Notes under the pieces: generated by a model
Database searches by the model: none
Told to the model about the DNA's origin: nothing
Seen by the model: the letters and a program-made list of their open reading frames with translations, nothing else
Shown here: positions 35,400 through 44,591 of the stretch, piece by piece
Layout: each line of letters begins with the position of its first letter
How positions within the stretch are numbered: the first letter of the stretch is position 1
Assembly (NCBI RefSeq): GCF_000186865.1
Contig: NW_008705593.1
Location: 334,048 to 398,047, forward strand
Length of the DNA: 64,000 nucleotides
Source: Aureococcus anophagefferens
Taxonomy: Eukaryota > Sar > Pelagophyceae > Pelagomonadales > Pelagomonadaceae
Direction: 5' to 3'
Position numbers and translations under genes: made by a program

Positions 35400-37858
35400 G
35401 ACGACGACGACGGCGACCTGCCCAAGTTCCCCAAGGAGCGGCCGCGGTACCGCGTCGTCGACATCCTCACGCACCCGCGCGTGACGAATTTGCCGGCGCG
35501 CGTGCAGAACGTCTACCTCCAGAACGCGCTCAAGGTGCTGGCCCTCTTCTGCGACGACGACGACGGCGACGACGGCGAGCTCGAGGACTGCCTGACGCTG
35601 GCCGCGCGGCGCCTCGACGTCTTCCTCCAGTCGGTCCACGTCGAGGTGCAGGAGCGCGCGACGGCGTTCCGCGGGCTGTTGGTCGCTTTTGGCGCATTAA
35701 AGCCCACGGAGCGCTTGGTGGAGGCGAAGGCGCCGCCGCCGCGCGACGACGACGACAGCGACGAGGAGGGGGACGCGCGGCCGGCGCCGGCGCCGACGGT
35801 CGTCGTCGAGGATTTGGCGGATTTGGCCGCGGCCAAGGCCGCGGCGGGCTCGCTGTCGGCCATCGCCGCGGAGAAGATGGTGCCCGTGAACCCCAAGGCC
35901 CAGGGCCGCGTGCCCGCGCCCGCGGACATCGACCTGGGGCTGGCGCTCAACGGCGCGGCGCTCGACGCGTTCTTCGCGGCCGCGGACCCGGACGAGGAAG
36001 CGATGGCAAAGTCCGACAAGGACCCGCTGGGCCGCGTCCACTTCGTCGACGCGCCGCCGACCTACGGCGGTGATAATGATGACGGCTACCTCGGCGACGA
36101 CTTCGAGGAGCGCGGCGGCCCGCGCTTCGAGGGGCTGGATTTGCGCGGCAGCGACGACAGCGACGACGGCGGCGACGACGAGGCCGCGAAGAAGACGAAG
36201 AAGAAGAAGAAGAAGGACAAGAAGAAGCGGGGCGATGACGCGCCGGCGCCCGCGGACCGCGACACCGACGACCCCTTCTACCTCGCGGGCCGGTCCGTCG
36301 ACCCCGACGACGTCTCCGTCGACGACGTGCCCGTCGTCCGCCTCACGGCCGCGGACCTCAAGAAGGACAAAAAGTCGAAGAAGGAGAAGAAGAAGAAGGG
36401 CCGCAAGGTCCAGCGCGGCGACGTCGACGTCTTCGAGTTGATGCCCGAGGGCGCGTTGAATTCCGACGACGAGGCGAAGAAGAAGCGGAAGGACAAGAAG
36501 AAGAAGAAGGGCCTCGCGACGAACGCGCTCCTCGACATGGACGCGACGGACCTGTCGCAGATCGACATCACGACGCCCCTGCGCGACGACGAGGTCATGC
36601 CGAGCCAGCGCCACCGCGTCGTCGCCGCCGCGCCCGGCGCGCCGCCGCAAACCCGCGGCGACGACGTCATGTACCTCGGCGGCTCCGCGCCGCCGCCCGC
36701 GCCCGTGGACAAGCCCAAGAAGGACAAGGCCAAGAAGGAGAAGAAGGCCAAGGAGCCCAAGAAGAAGAAGGAGAAGAAGGCCTCGAAAGCCGCGGCCGCC
36801 GGCGGCGGCGGCGACCTCCTCGACCTCCTCGACTTCGGCGGCGGCCCGCAGATCCCCGCGGCGTCGTCGAAGCCCGCGGCCGCGGCGCCGCGCGTCGAGT
36901 CCTTCGAGAACTTCGACCTCCTCGGCGACGGCCTCGGCGCCGCGCCGCCCGCGGCGAAGCCCGCGGCGAAGCCGGCGAAGAAGGCCGCCGGCGGCTACAA
37001 GCCGCTCTTCTCCCAGGGCGCGATGCGCGCGGACTACCGCGCGGCCGCCGACGGCCTGGAGGTCAAGGTGTCGAACACGTCGGCGTCGGACCTCTTCTCC
37101 AACGTGTCCCTCGCGCCGAGCGCGAGCGCCGGCGTCGCGCTCGCGAGTAGCGGCGCGCTGACCATCGCCGCGTCGCTGCCCGCGGGCGCGTCCGCGTCCG
37201 CGACGCTCCGGGGCGTCGGCCCGGCGCCGGACGCGGGCGCCGCGCCCGTCCTCGACGCCGTCGTCGCCTACTACGTCGAGGGCCTCGTCGCGGACCTCGT
37301 CCAGGCGCGAGCGCCGCGTCCGTGTCTTTTTTCCCGAGAGATCCGCGGCCGGGGACGAACCGCCGAACAACCAAGCTTTTTAACTGCAAGCGGACGCGCG
37401 AGTAACGCCGCGCGTCTGAAGAGACGAGGAACGAAACGAGGCCGCGCTGGTTTCTTCAAACTGCCATCGGAATACCGCGCCGCGCCCGCGACCGCCCCCG
37501 CGCGCAGGTGCCCGTGAAGCTCGCGCTGCCCGTGAAGCTCTCGCTGTCGTCCAAGGCCATCGACGCGGGCGCCTTCGCCACGCTCCTCACGACCCACAGC
37601 TGGCACGGCGCGGCCGCCAAGCTCTCGTGCAAGTCCGCGAAGCGCGACCCCATCGACGCCGTCGCGGCCGCGCTGAACGCGTCCGTCGTCGAGCGCCAGG
37701 CGAGCTCCGCGTCCATGTACGCCGTCGCGCGGGGCGGCGCCCACCTCGCGCTCCTCGCCAAGCTCAAGGACGGCAAGAGCCTCAAGGTCGACATCAAGTC
37801 CACGGACGCGGCGCTCGCGGACGCCGTCGCCGGCGAGCTCCCCTTCCTCGCGCTCTGA
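33754..37858 (+). CDS. AP-3 adaptor complex delta subunit
   Basis: Exons 33754-33780, 33936-37304 and 37508-37858 give 1,248 residues. The first tiny exon encodes MFEKSLQDL, matching the MFDKNLQDLVRGIR start of delta-adaptin; exon 2 continues with VKGIRANKREPGAFISQAI and KLTYLQMMGYDVSWASFAIV. About 550 residues of HEAT/ARM-like helices follow, then long Asp/Glu- and Lys-rich linkers (KKTKKKKKKDKKKRG) as in delta subunits, then a C-terminal ear-like domain. AP-3 sorts cargo from Golgi/endosomes to lysosome-like vacuoles. Both introns (155 and 203 nt) start with GC and end in CCGCCCCCGCGCGCAG. Exon calls rest on frame and family alignment. Confidence 0.85.
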
Positions 37859-38025
37859 CGACGCGCGGGCATTTTCTCCCCTCCCCGGGCCCCGTGCGCG
37901 CGCGTGAGAGCTAAACGGCGCGAGCTTGCTATAGAGTGGACTCGCGCTCTGAAAAGTCCGTGGGATGTTCCCTGGTGCCAGTGGTGGTGAAGCCGCCGCC
38001 AGGGCAGGGGAGCAGCAGCGCGCGC
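37859..38025. other. Short intergenic region
   Basis: Between the AP-3 delta stop and the end of the broken sulfatase-like gene. It holds a pyrimidine-rich patch just after the stop (TTTTCTCCCCTCCCC), probably part of a 3' UTR. Confidence 0.4.
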
Positions 38026-39003
38026 GACTCAGTATCCCCTCATGAAGAGTTCGTCAGGGTCTGCAAAGCGGCCGCCGCGGCTTTTGAGGAGGGCCTCGAT
38101 TGCCGCTTCTGGCCCGTCCCTGGGAATTCCTTCACTGAGGTAGTCCCAAAATTCGCCGATGTCGTAGCAATCGAGCACGCGGACAGACGTCAGGCCGAGG
38201 TGATGGAAAACCGCATTTATTACGTGTCAACGCCCTCCACGCTGTGGTGATCGTCCGCTTCGAAGAATCCTTTCGTCCACCACCCGCTCTAGCCATTTAG
38301 TCGCGTCTCGAGCCGGGTCGCCCATAAGCACGTCGTCGCGGAACCAAGCGAAGGGTGGAGCTTGGATTCCGGAGGGCAATATTAATGATGTTTCAAATCC
38401 GTGCCATCGAGGCCCTCCTTGGAGGCGATGACCGAATGCACGTGCCTCGGGCGATAGAACCCAGGTGGATCGCTCATACCAACTCAAATCCGGCCTGGAT
38501 CCCATGCCTTCTGGCTGTCCTCCGACACCCCATTTGCCGAAAAATCCAGTCCGATAGCCTGCGGCTGACAGCGGAGCTGCAAGTGACCGTTGGTTGTCCC
38601 TGAAAGCTGATTTTGCGCCTGGGCCCCAACCACTCAACCCGGGCCGGCGTTCGTTCGGATGCCGGCCGCTGAGGAGGGCGTAACGCGAGGGACTGCACAG
38701 AGGTTGCGAGTGTGCGTCCGTGAAGTTGACACCACGTGCTGCGAGCTTGGAGACCGACGGCAGGCTTCGGACATCGCCCACACCAAGGTCGTCCGCAAGG
38801 ATGATGAGTAAATTGGGGCCTGGAGCCGAAGCGGCCCGAGGTGCACCGCGTAATTTGGGTTCCCCATGCCGTGCATTATATTCCCGTAATGGAGCATTCG
38901 TTACCGAACCGGTTCGTCCAGTCCGCGAGGGAATTCGGCGCTGTACTAGCGCTCCACCAAAAACTACGGTGCGAAATACAAATAGCACCAAAAGATTTTT
39001 CAT
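38026..39003 (-). pseudogene. Sulfatase-like gene, truncated and interrupted
   Basis: From the ATG at 39003: signal peptide MKNLLVLFVFRTVVFGGALV, then a sulfatase start with NLLIILADDLGVGD (metal-binding Asp pair) and LCSPSRYALLSGRH, the C-x-P-S-R site where Cys becomes formylglycine. GKWGVGG follows. After ~259 residues the frame stops at 38227-38229, far short of a normal sulfatase. The same frame then continues stop-free to 38026 (NAVFHHLGLTSVRVLDCYDI). Most of the middle and the C-terminal catalytic residues are missing. The segment is visibly less GC-rich than its neighbours. A missed intron is possible, but I find no good splice pair. Confidence 0.55.
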
Positions 39004-39630
39004 ACCCGACGGGCAGGGGCGAGGCGGTGCAGGTGCGGCGGCACGAGGTGGCGCGGCGCGACGGCACCTGCGTGGGGCACGCGCTCGTGGGCCGGAGGGC
39101 GGGGGGCACCTGCGCGGCGCGCGCCCGACGAAGCGTCGACCCGTCGCCGCCGTCGACGCGCCGAGAGCGGCCGCCGGGGCGGGGCCGTGGGCCCGACGGC
39201 GCCGCGCGCGCGCGCCGCGCTGTGCTCAAGACGCTGGGGTCACGCGAGGACGTGGAGCTGCTTGGCGACGAGTGCGACGCCGAGCCGCAGCGGGGAGCTT
39301 GGAGGACTTCGACCGGGACCTGCGGGGAAGCGGCGCGTCGGCGCACCTCGGGCCAACGAGCGCCGTGTTCACGTGGCCCTGGGACGCTGCGGCGCGCAAA
39401 AAAAACGAGCGGTGTGGTCGATGCGGCGCGCGCCCGACGACGAGATAGACCCCACGCTCGAGGGCACTGCGGCGGCGTCGGCACCCGCCGCGGACCCCGG
39501 CCAAGCTCGGGCCATGGCCAAAGGACGATGACCGCGCGCTTCCGAGAGCTCATGTGGAGAAGCGAGCAAGCCCACTACGAGAAGCAGCAGGCGGGTGTCT
39601 CGCCGAGAAATCTCAGAAACGTGCTGCCAG
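39004..39630. other. 627-bp GC-rich region without a confident gene
   Basis: Several frames are open because stops are rare at this GC content. Short gene-like snippets appear on the plus strand (LKTLGSREDVELLGDE near 39235; LEDFDRDLRGSG near 39300) but in different frames and with no start or conserved domain. They could be a decayed gene or chance. A stretch of A residues lies at about 39399-39406. Confidence 0.4.
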
Positions 39631-42519
39631 CTACACCCCCAGGCCCTGGTTCTCCGCGAGGTGCTCGACCCGGAGCGACCGCGCGAGAAGCGCGGCGTCG
39701 AATGAATCGAAGGGGAGGAAGCGGACGGACCGCGGCTCCGAGGGCAGGAGGAGGAAGCTGTTGTCGTCGAAGGCGCCGTTGGCCAGCGTCGTCAGCGTCA
39801 CGTAGAGCGCCGTCGCGTTCGTCGACAGCGACACCGTGTCGTTGGCGACGCTCAGCGCGACGCGCGCGGCGGGGAGCGCGAGGCGCCCGGGCGTCGCGAA
39901 CGGCGCCTCGTTCCGCGCGACGACCTCGCCCTGCTCGACGCAGGAGATCACGAGGATCTCGCGGGCGCCGTCGACGTCGCGCGCGAGGTCGAAGAAGTGG
40001 ATCGCCGCGGGGCCCGGCCCGAGGTCCGCGCGCTCCGTCTGCACATGCGACAGTCGCCCGGACGCGAGGTCCAGGGCTTCGACGACGACGGTCCCGTCGA
40101 AGGGCGCGCCGCCGCGGTCGTTGCGCACGTAGCAGCCGCCCGCGCCGCAGGTCGCGAGGACGTCGCCGTAGAGGAACCGCTTGTACCAGTAGTGCAGCGG
40201 CTTCCAGCGGCCGCCGAGGACCTGGCCCGGCGTGTGGCCCACGGTGCCGTACTCGAGCGACCCCCAGCCGCCCGTGGGCCAGATCTCGTTGAGCTGCCAG
40301 ACGAGGCAGCCGAGCTCGTTGCGCGACCGCCGCGCCTCGATGGTGGCTTTCGTCCAGAGCGCGTGCGACAGGAGGCACTGATAGAGCTGTCTCTTGAAGC
40401 GCGCCTCGCCCGTCGCGTTGAGGTAGGGGTCCAGGCTCGTCTCGTTGTTGAAGTAGACGCCGATGAGGTTGTCGCAGGGGTAGTTGCGCTCGGCCATGAC
40501 GTTCGTGCCCGCGCAGGTGTTCGCGAACTCGGAAGTGCACGCGTCGCTCGGCTCGCCGCCGTGGAGGCCCCAGTGGGCCTCCGCGAGCGTCGGCGCCGTC
40601 GACTCGAAGGACGAGTAGGCGATGACGCCGAACTCGCTCGCGAAGACGTTCGGATGCTGCAACCCCACGGCCGACGTCGAGATCGGCACGGGGAGCTTCG
40701 GGTCGAAGCTTTCGTAGGCGGACGCGCCGTTGACCGCGGGGAAGCCCGTGCCGTGCTGGTAGGGGCCGTGCGTCTCGATCTCCGGCGAGGACAGGTTCAG
40801 CGTGACGAGCGGCTCGCCCGTGGGCCGCGCGTCGAGGCGCCGGACGCCCGACGCCCAGCCGCGCGCGGGGCACGACGGCCAGACGGACCGCGAGCGGTCC
40901 TCCTCCGCGACGACGCGCAGCGCGAACGTCGCGTAGATCGCCGTCGGCGTGTGCATCAACACCTGGCACTCGTTGCAGCCGTCCCAGATGGCGATGGACG
41001 CGTGCGCGCCTACGAACGCGTCGCTCGCTCTCTCTCGGCGAAGGCCGAAAAGCGACGATGGCCGCGCTCTCTCTCGGCGAGGCGAGGCCGGAAACATGGC
41101 TGCTCTCACCGGAAAACGCCGGCGCGCGCTCAGCCGGCGGACCTGGTGCCGCAGCTCCGCCTCCTGCGTCGCCGTCGCCGCGGGCGCGTGGCCCTCCTGC
41201 GCGTACTGGAGGTCGTGGTACACGAGGAGCCCGAGCTCGTCGCAGGCGTCGTAGAAGGCAAAGGGGAAGAAGATGCCGCCGCCCCAGACCCGGAGCGTGT
41301 TGAAGCGCGCGTCCCGCGCGGACGCGACCATGCGCCGGTACGCCGCGGCGGTCGCGCGGCCCTCGAGCTCCTCCATGGGGATGACGTTCGCGCCGCGCGC
41401 GAAGAACGCGACGCCGTTGACGCGGAAGTACATGCCGTGGGAGGCCGTGCCCGTCTCGTCCGCGGCCGCGGCGACGTACGCGGGATCGGTGTCGTCGCCG
41501 GTGACGAGCGCGAAATAGCGGAAGCCGACGCGGCGCCGGACGACGACGTCGGCGCCGCCCGCGGCGACGGTAACGTTGAGGCCGTAGAGCGGCTGCGCGC
41601 CGAGGCCGCTGGGCCACCAGAGCCGGACGTCGTCCGCGTCGACGGACAGCGACACCGTCGACGCGCCGGCCTCGAGGACGACGTCCGCGGCCGCGGCCGC
41701 GCCCCAGGCCGTGCGCAGCGAGATTTTCGCGGGCGCGCGGCGGTCCGCGGAGACGTGGACGCGGACGTCGACGCGGAAGCCGCCGTGGCCGCCGTCCGCG
41801 AGGCGCGCCGTCGGGTAGGCGCCCTTGTAGGCGATCGAGGGGGAGACGTGGTCGACGACGACGCCCGGCGACGTCGCGAGGTAGACCTCTCTCCAGAGCC
41901 CCTTGGAGAAGGTGTGGGACCCGTTGAGGAACGTGTGGCTGTAGGGCGCCCAGTCCCAGCCGCCCGTGCAGGCCATGAAGCGGCCGCCGACGTCCTCGCC
42001 CGGCGCGAACGCGACCTCGACGACGTTCGTCGCTCGCAGGAGGTCGCGCGTGGCGTTCCTCAGGTCGAAGGCGTAGCGCAGGAACTGGTCCGCCGCGGCG
42101 CCGACGACGACGCCGTTGACGGAGACGACCGCGTGCATCTTCACGCCCTCGAAGACCAGCGTCGCGCGCGCCGCGGGTGAGCCGGCGAAGGTCGCCGCGT
42201 AGGTCCACGTGGCCTCGTTCCAGAGCGGCTCGCCCTCGAGGAAGGTGCGCTCGTAGAGCGGGTCGCCGATGATGTTGTTACGTTCGAGGTCGCTGATGAG
42301 GTCGCCGGGCACGGAGACCTGGCGCAGGGCGAGGCCCGTGGAGCTCGACGCCGTCCAGTGTGTGATCGGTGCGATCTGCGCCGCGCCGACGGGTGGCTCG
42401 GCCGTCTGCGCCAGTGCTCTTGTGATCGGTGCGATCTGCGCCGCGCCGACGGGTGGCTCGGCCGTCTGCGCCAGTGCTCTGGAGAGCAGGAGCCACCACA
42501 CGACGCGCATGAGAAGCAT
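39631..42519 (-). CDS. Secreted beta-mannosidase, GH2 family, one introner
   Basis: Exons 42519-41130 and 41009-39631 give 922 residues. The signal peptide is MLLMRVVWWLLLSRALAQT. The GH2 order is visible: jelly-roll with WTYAATFAG, FEGVKMHAVVSVNGVVVG and CTGGWDWAPYSH, then RLWWPSGLGAQPLYGLNV, the barrel with FNTLRVWGGGIFFP, the acid/base glutamate in AIWDGCNEC, and the nucleophile region ASEFGVIAYSSFEST. These fit beta-mannosidase, which releases terminal beta-mannose from N-glycan cores or mannans. The introner lies between RRLSA and HASIAIWDG, beside the acid/base residue. An exact 60-bp duplication near the start repeats 20 residues. Confidence 0.88.
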   Translation of the reverse strand: MLLMRVVWWLLLSRALAQTAEPPVGAAQIAPITRALAQTAEPPVGAAQIAPITHWTASSSTGLALRQVSVPGDLISDLERNNIIGDPLYERTFLEGEPLWNEATWTYAATFAGSPAARATLVFEGVKMHAVVSVNGVVVGAAADQFLRYAFDLRNATRDLLRATNVVEVAFAPGEDVGGRFMACTGGWDWAPYSHTFLNGSHTFSKGLWREVYLATSPGVVVDHVSPSIAYKGAYPTARLADGGHGGFRVDVRVHVSADRRAPAKISLRTAWGAAAAADVVLEAGASTVSLSVDADDVRLWWPSGLGAQPLYGLNVTVAAGGADVVVRRRVGFRYFALVTGDDTDPAYVAAAADETGTASHGMYFRVNGVAFFARGANVIPMEELEGRATAAAYRRMVASARDARFNTLRVWGGGIFFPFAFYDACDELGLLVYHDLQYAQEGHAPAATATQEAELRHQVRRLSARRRFPVRAAMFPASPRRERARPSSLFGLRRERASDAFVGAHASIAIWDGCNECQVLMHTPTAIYATFALRVVAEEDRSRSVWPSCPARGWASGVRRLDARPTGEPLVTLNLSSPEIETHGPYQHGTGFPAVNGASAYESFDPKLPVPISTSAVGLQHPNVFASEFGVIAYSSFESTAPTLAEAHWGLHGGEPSDACTSEFANTCAGTNVMAERNYPCDNLIGVYFNNETSLDPYLNATGEARFKRQLYQCLLSHALWTKATIEARRSRNELGCLVWQLNEIWPTGGWGSLEYGTVGHTPGQVLGGRWKPLHYWYKRFLYGDVLATCGAGGCYVRNDRGGAPFDGTVVVEALDLASGRLSHVQTERADLGPGPAAIHFFDLARDVDGAREILVISCVEQGEVVARNEAPFATPGRLALPAARVALSVANDTVSLSTNATALYVTLTTLANGAFDDNSFLLLPSEPRSVRFLPFDSFDAALLARSLRVEHLAENQGLGV
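41010..41129 (-). mobile_element. Introner (short family), copy E
   Basis: 120-nt GC-AG intron in the beta-mannosidase gene. Sense octamers GCGCGCGC (41122-41129) and GCGCGCAC (41002-41009) match at 7 of 8. The sense element starts CGGCGTTTTCCGG and ends GTTCGTAG, and carries an internal repeat around GCCGAGAGAGAGCG. It is open in frame (40 codons), so the coding frame is continuous with or without it, but the GH2 alignment is contiguous only when it is removed. Confidence 0.8.
42361..42480. repeat. Exact 60-bp tandem duplication in the beta-mannosidase signal region
   Basis: 42361-42420 and 42421-42480 are identical. In the minus-strand gene they encode two copies of a 20-residue unit starting RALAQTAEPPV just after the signal peptide. 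Confidence 0.97.
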
Positions 42520-42631
42520 GGTCTTCCAAATGGGCTGCTCGAAACTTCATCAGAGGGGCACGTTCGATGTTGAAGTTCAACATAAATCCTCCCTAAAGAC
42601 AACTGCACACACACCGGGCTTTACTACGACG

Positions 42632-43171
42632 TCAGTCGAAGGTGAGGATGCGGTCGATGCGGCCCGTGTACTCGTACTCGGGCTGGTCCTCGTCCGCGAC
42701 CGCGGTCTCGCCCGCGGCCGCGGCCTCCTCGCGCCGCCGCTTCGCGCCGACCTCCTGGGCCGTCGTGAGCTCCTTCTCCGTGAAGAAGTAGTGCGTGCCG
42801 AGGGGCATCTCGTACTTGCCCGCGTGCGACCGCCCGGCGAGCTCGAGCGTCGGCCGCGACGACGACAAGTTCTTGAGGTGCTGGATGCTGAAGTCCGCCG
42901 GCACCTTCGACCCCTTGGGCAGGTCGATGGCGACGTAGATGACCTCCGTGTCCGAGTCGTCGCCGTCCGCCGGCGCCGCGACGGCGCGCGGCGGCGGCGG
43001 CGGGCCGGAGTTTGCCACGAGCGGCGGCGGCGGCCCGGCGTTCGCCACGAGCGGCGGCGGCGGCCCGGCGTTTGCCACGAGCGGCGGCGGCGGCATCGTG
43101 GGAGGCGCGGCGTTGAGGATGGATGGCGGCGGGGCGTCGGGCGCTTGCGAGCTCGATTGCTCGTCCGCCAT
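42632..43171 (-). CDS. Small nuclear-type protein, possible TFIIIC subunit-6-like
   Basis: 179 residues from the ATG at 43171. The N-terminal ~70 residues are Pro-rich with three copies of LVAN(A/S)GPPPP (a 30-bp DNA repeat). Residues ~80-150 (DTEVIYVAIDLPKGSK, LKNLSSSRPTLELAGRSHAG, YEMPLGTHYFFTEKE) resemble the triple-barrel strand pattern of TFIIIC tau55/GTF3C6, a subunit of the RNA polymerase III initiation complex. A KRRREE nuclear-localisation-like patch follows. The family call is tentative. Only 73 bp separate its start from the divergent GYF-like gene. Confidence 0.5.
   Translation of the reverse strand: MADEQSSSQAPDAPPPSILNAAPPTMPPPPLVANAGPPPPLVANAGPPPPLVANSGPPPPPRAVAAPADGDDSDTEVIYVAIDLPKGSKVPADFSIQHLKNLSSSRPTLELAGRSHAGKYEMPLGTHYFFTEKELTTAQEVGAKRRREEAAAAGETAVADEDQPEYEYTGRIDRILTFD
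43009..43095. repeat. 30-bp tandem repeat, three near-perfect copies
   Basis: Three copies of a unit with TT(T/C)GCCACGAGCGGCGGC starting near 43012, 43042 and 43072. They encode the LVAN(A/S)GPPPP repeats of the minus-strand gene. Confidence 0.85.
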
Positions 43172-43244
43172 CGTGCGGCGGCGCCGAGTGGCCGCGCGTC
43201 GCTGGTGCCGGCAAGGTCGGCGGGTCGCTTGCGGCAAGAGCGCG
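43172..43244. promoter_or_regulatory. 73-bp bidirectional promoter
   Basis: The whole distance between the ATGs of the TFIIIC-like gene (minus) and the GYF-like gene (plus). Transcription start sites may therefore lie inside the opposite gene's transcribed region. Confidence 0.45.
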
Positions 43245-44588
43245 ATGCGCGCACGCTTCGCCTGCTGCGCCTTCCTGGCAACGCTCACCTTTGCATCGAC
43301 CCCGCGAAGCCCACGGCAGGGTCGCATCTACGTGCGCGACGCGCGGACGAAGGCGCTGCACGGCCCGCTCGACGCGCCGCCGCCGTCGGTGCCCGCAGGC
43401 TACGAGGTCGTCGAGCTGTCGCCGTCGCCGCGCGCGGCGCGCGACGTGCGCGAGGGCGGCGGCTGGTTCGTGCGGTGCCCCGACGGCGTCGTGCGCGGGC
43501 CCTACGCGGCGGCGGAGGTCGCGCGGTTCCTCGAGGGCCGGCGAATAGCGCCCGACGCCCAGGCGTTCGCCGGTCGGCCGGCCGGTCCCGCGGCCGCCGC
43601 GGCGGCCGCCGACGAGGCGCCCGCGCCGCCGCGGCCGATGCCGCCGCAGCCGCCGCGGCCCGGCGCCGCGCCGCCGCCGCCGACGCCGCCGCGGCCCGGC
43701 GCCGCGCCGCCGCCGCCGCCCCGAACCTACGGCTACGCGCCCTACGCGCCGCCGCCGCCGCACTACGGAGCGCCGCCGCAGCACTCCTACTACGACTCCG
43801 GCGCGCCGCCGCCCGGCGACGGGAAGAAGAAGACGTGGAAGCGGCACCTGCGGCCGCACCGGTGGCGCGCGAGCCGTTTCGTGGGGACGAAGATGAAGCG
43901 CACGGCGCGGCGCACGGCCAAGGTCGCGACCGTCGTCGCCGAGGCGACGGCGAGCGCCGCGCCGGCCGTCGTCTACAAGACGTGGGCCGAGGAGGAGGCC
44001 GAGTGGGCGCGCGAGGTCACGAAGCAGTGCGCCATCGTCCGCGTGCCGAAGAAGCCGGGCCGGCGGCGGCCGCCGCCCGGCGCGCGCGCGCCGCCGCCGG
44101 GGCACCCGGGCCGCCGCGGCCCGCCGCCCGCGCGGCCCGCGACGCGGCCCGACGGCACGCCGCGCGGCCCGCCGCGGTCCGTGGACGCGCGCGCGAAGCC
44201 CCGGGACCCGGCGACGCTGGGGTGGATCGCCGACGACGCCGCCGAGAGCCGCCGGGCGCTGGCGCGGACGACGACGGGCGTCGCGGCCGTCGTTGCGGCC
44301 GCGGCGGGCGGCGCGGGCGCCTACTACGGCGGCCTGGTCCCCGCGGCGGTCTTCGACGCGGGCGGCCTCGAAATCGTCGACGCCGCGCGGCGCGCTGCGG
44401 CGCTCGTCGTCGCGCACGCGCGCGCGCTCGAGCTCCCGGCCGTCGCGCTCGCGTGCCGCGGCGCCGTCGTCCTCGTCCTGCGGCGGATCGTGGCGCTGCT
44501 CCCGGAACGCTGGCGGCCCGCGGCCGACGTCGTCGCCGAGGCGCTCGACGCCGTCGAGGAGAGCACGCCGCGGAGCTTCCTCGACTAA
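43245..44588 (+). CDS. Targeted membrane-associated protein with GYF-like domain
   Basis: 447 residues from the ATG at 43245, with leader MRARFACCAFLATLTFAS. Residues ~75-110 (GWFVRCPDGVVRGPYAAAEV, ARFLEGRRIAPDAQAF) follow the GYF/GYF_2 pattern that binds proline-rich peptides. A long Pro/Ala-rich stretch with tyrosine-rich YAPPPPHYG follows, then a basic segment, helices and hydrophobic stretches (GVAAVVAAAAGGAGAYYGGL). The function is unknown. Its stop is 3 bp from that of the giant coiled-coil gene. Confidence 0.6.
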   Translation: MRARFACCAFLATLTFASTPRSPRQGRIYVRDARTKALHGPLDAPPPSVPAGYEVVELSPSPRAARDVREGGGWFVRCPDGVVRGPYAAAEVARFLEGRRIAPDAQAFAGRPAGPAAAAAAADEAPAPPRPMPPQPPRPGAAPPPPTPPRPGAAPPPPPRTYGYAPYAPPPPHYGAPPQHSYYDSGAPPPGDGKKKTWKRHLRPHRWRASRFVGTKMKRTARRTAKVATVVAEATASAAPAVVYKTWAEEEAEWAREVTKQCAIVRVPKKPGRRRPPPGARAPPPGHPGRRGPPPARPATRPDGTPRGPPRSVDARAKPRDPATLGWIADDAAESRRALARTTTGVAAVVAAAAGGAGAYYGGLVPAAVFDAGGLEIVDAARRAAALVVAHARALELPAVALACRGAVVLVLRRIVALLPERWRPAADVVAEALDAVEESTPRSFLD

Positions 44589-44591
44589 ACC

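Noticed and set aside
33401..36073. 890-codon plus-strand frame across AP-3 delta
   Set aside because: Frame-shifted shadow; the adaptin sequence lies in the other frame.
39575..42208. 877-codon minus-strand frame beside beta-mannosidase
   Set aside because: Shifted reading without GH2 motifs; the true frame contains both catalytic glutamates.
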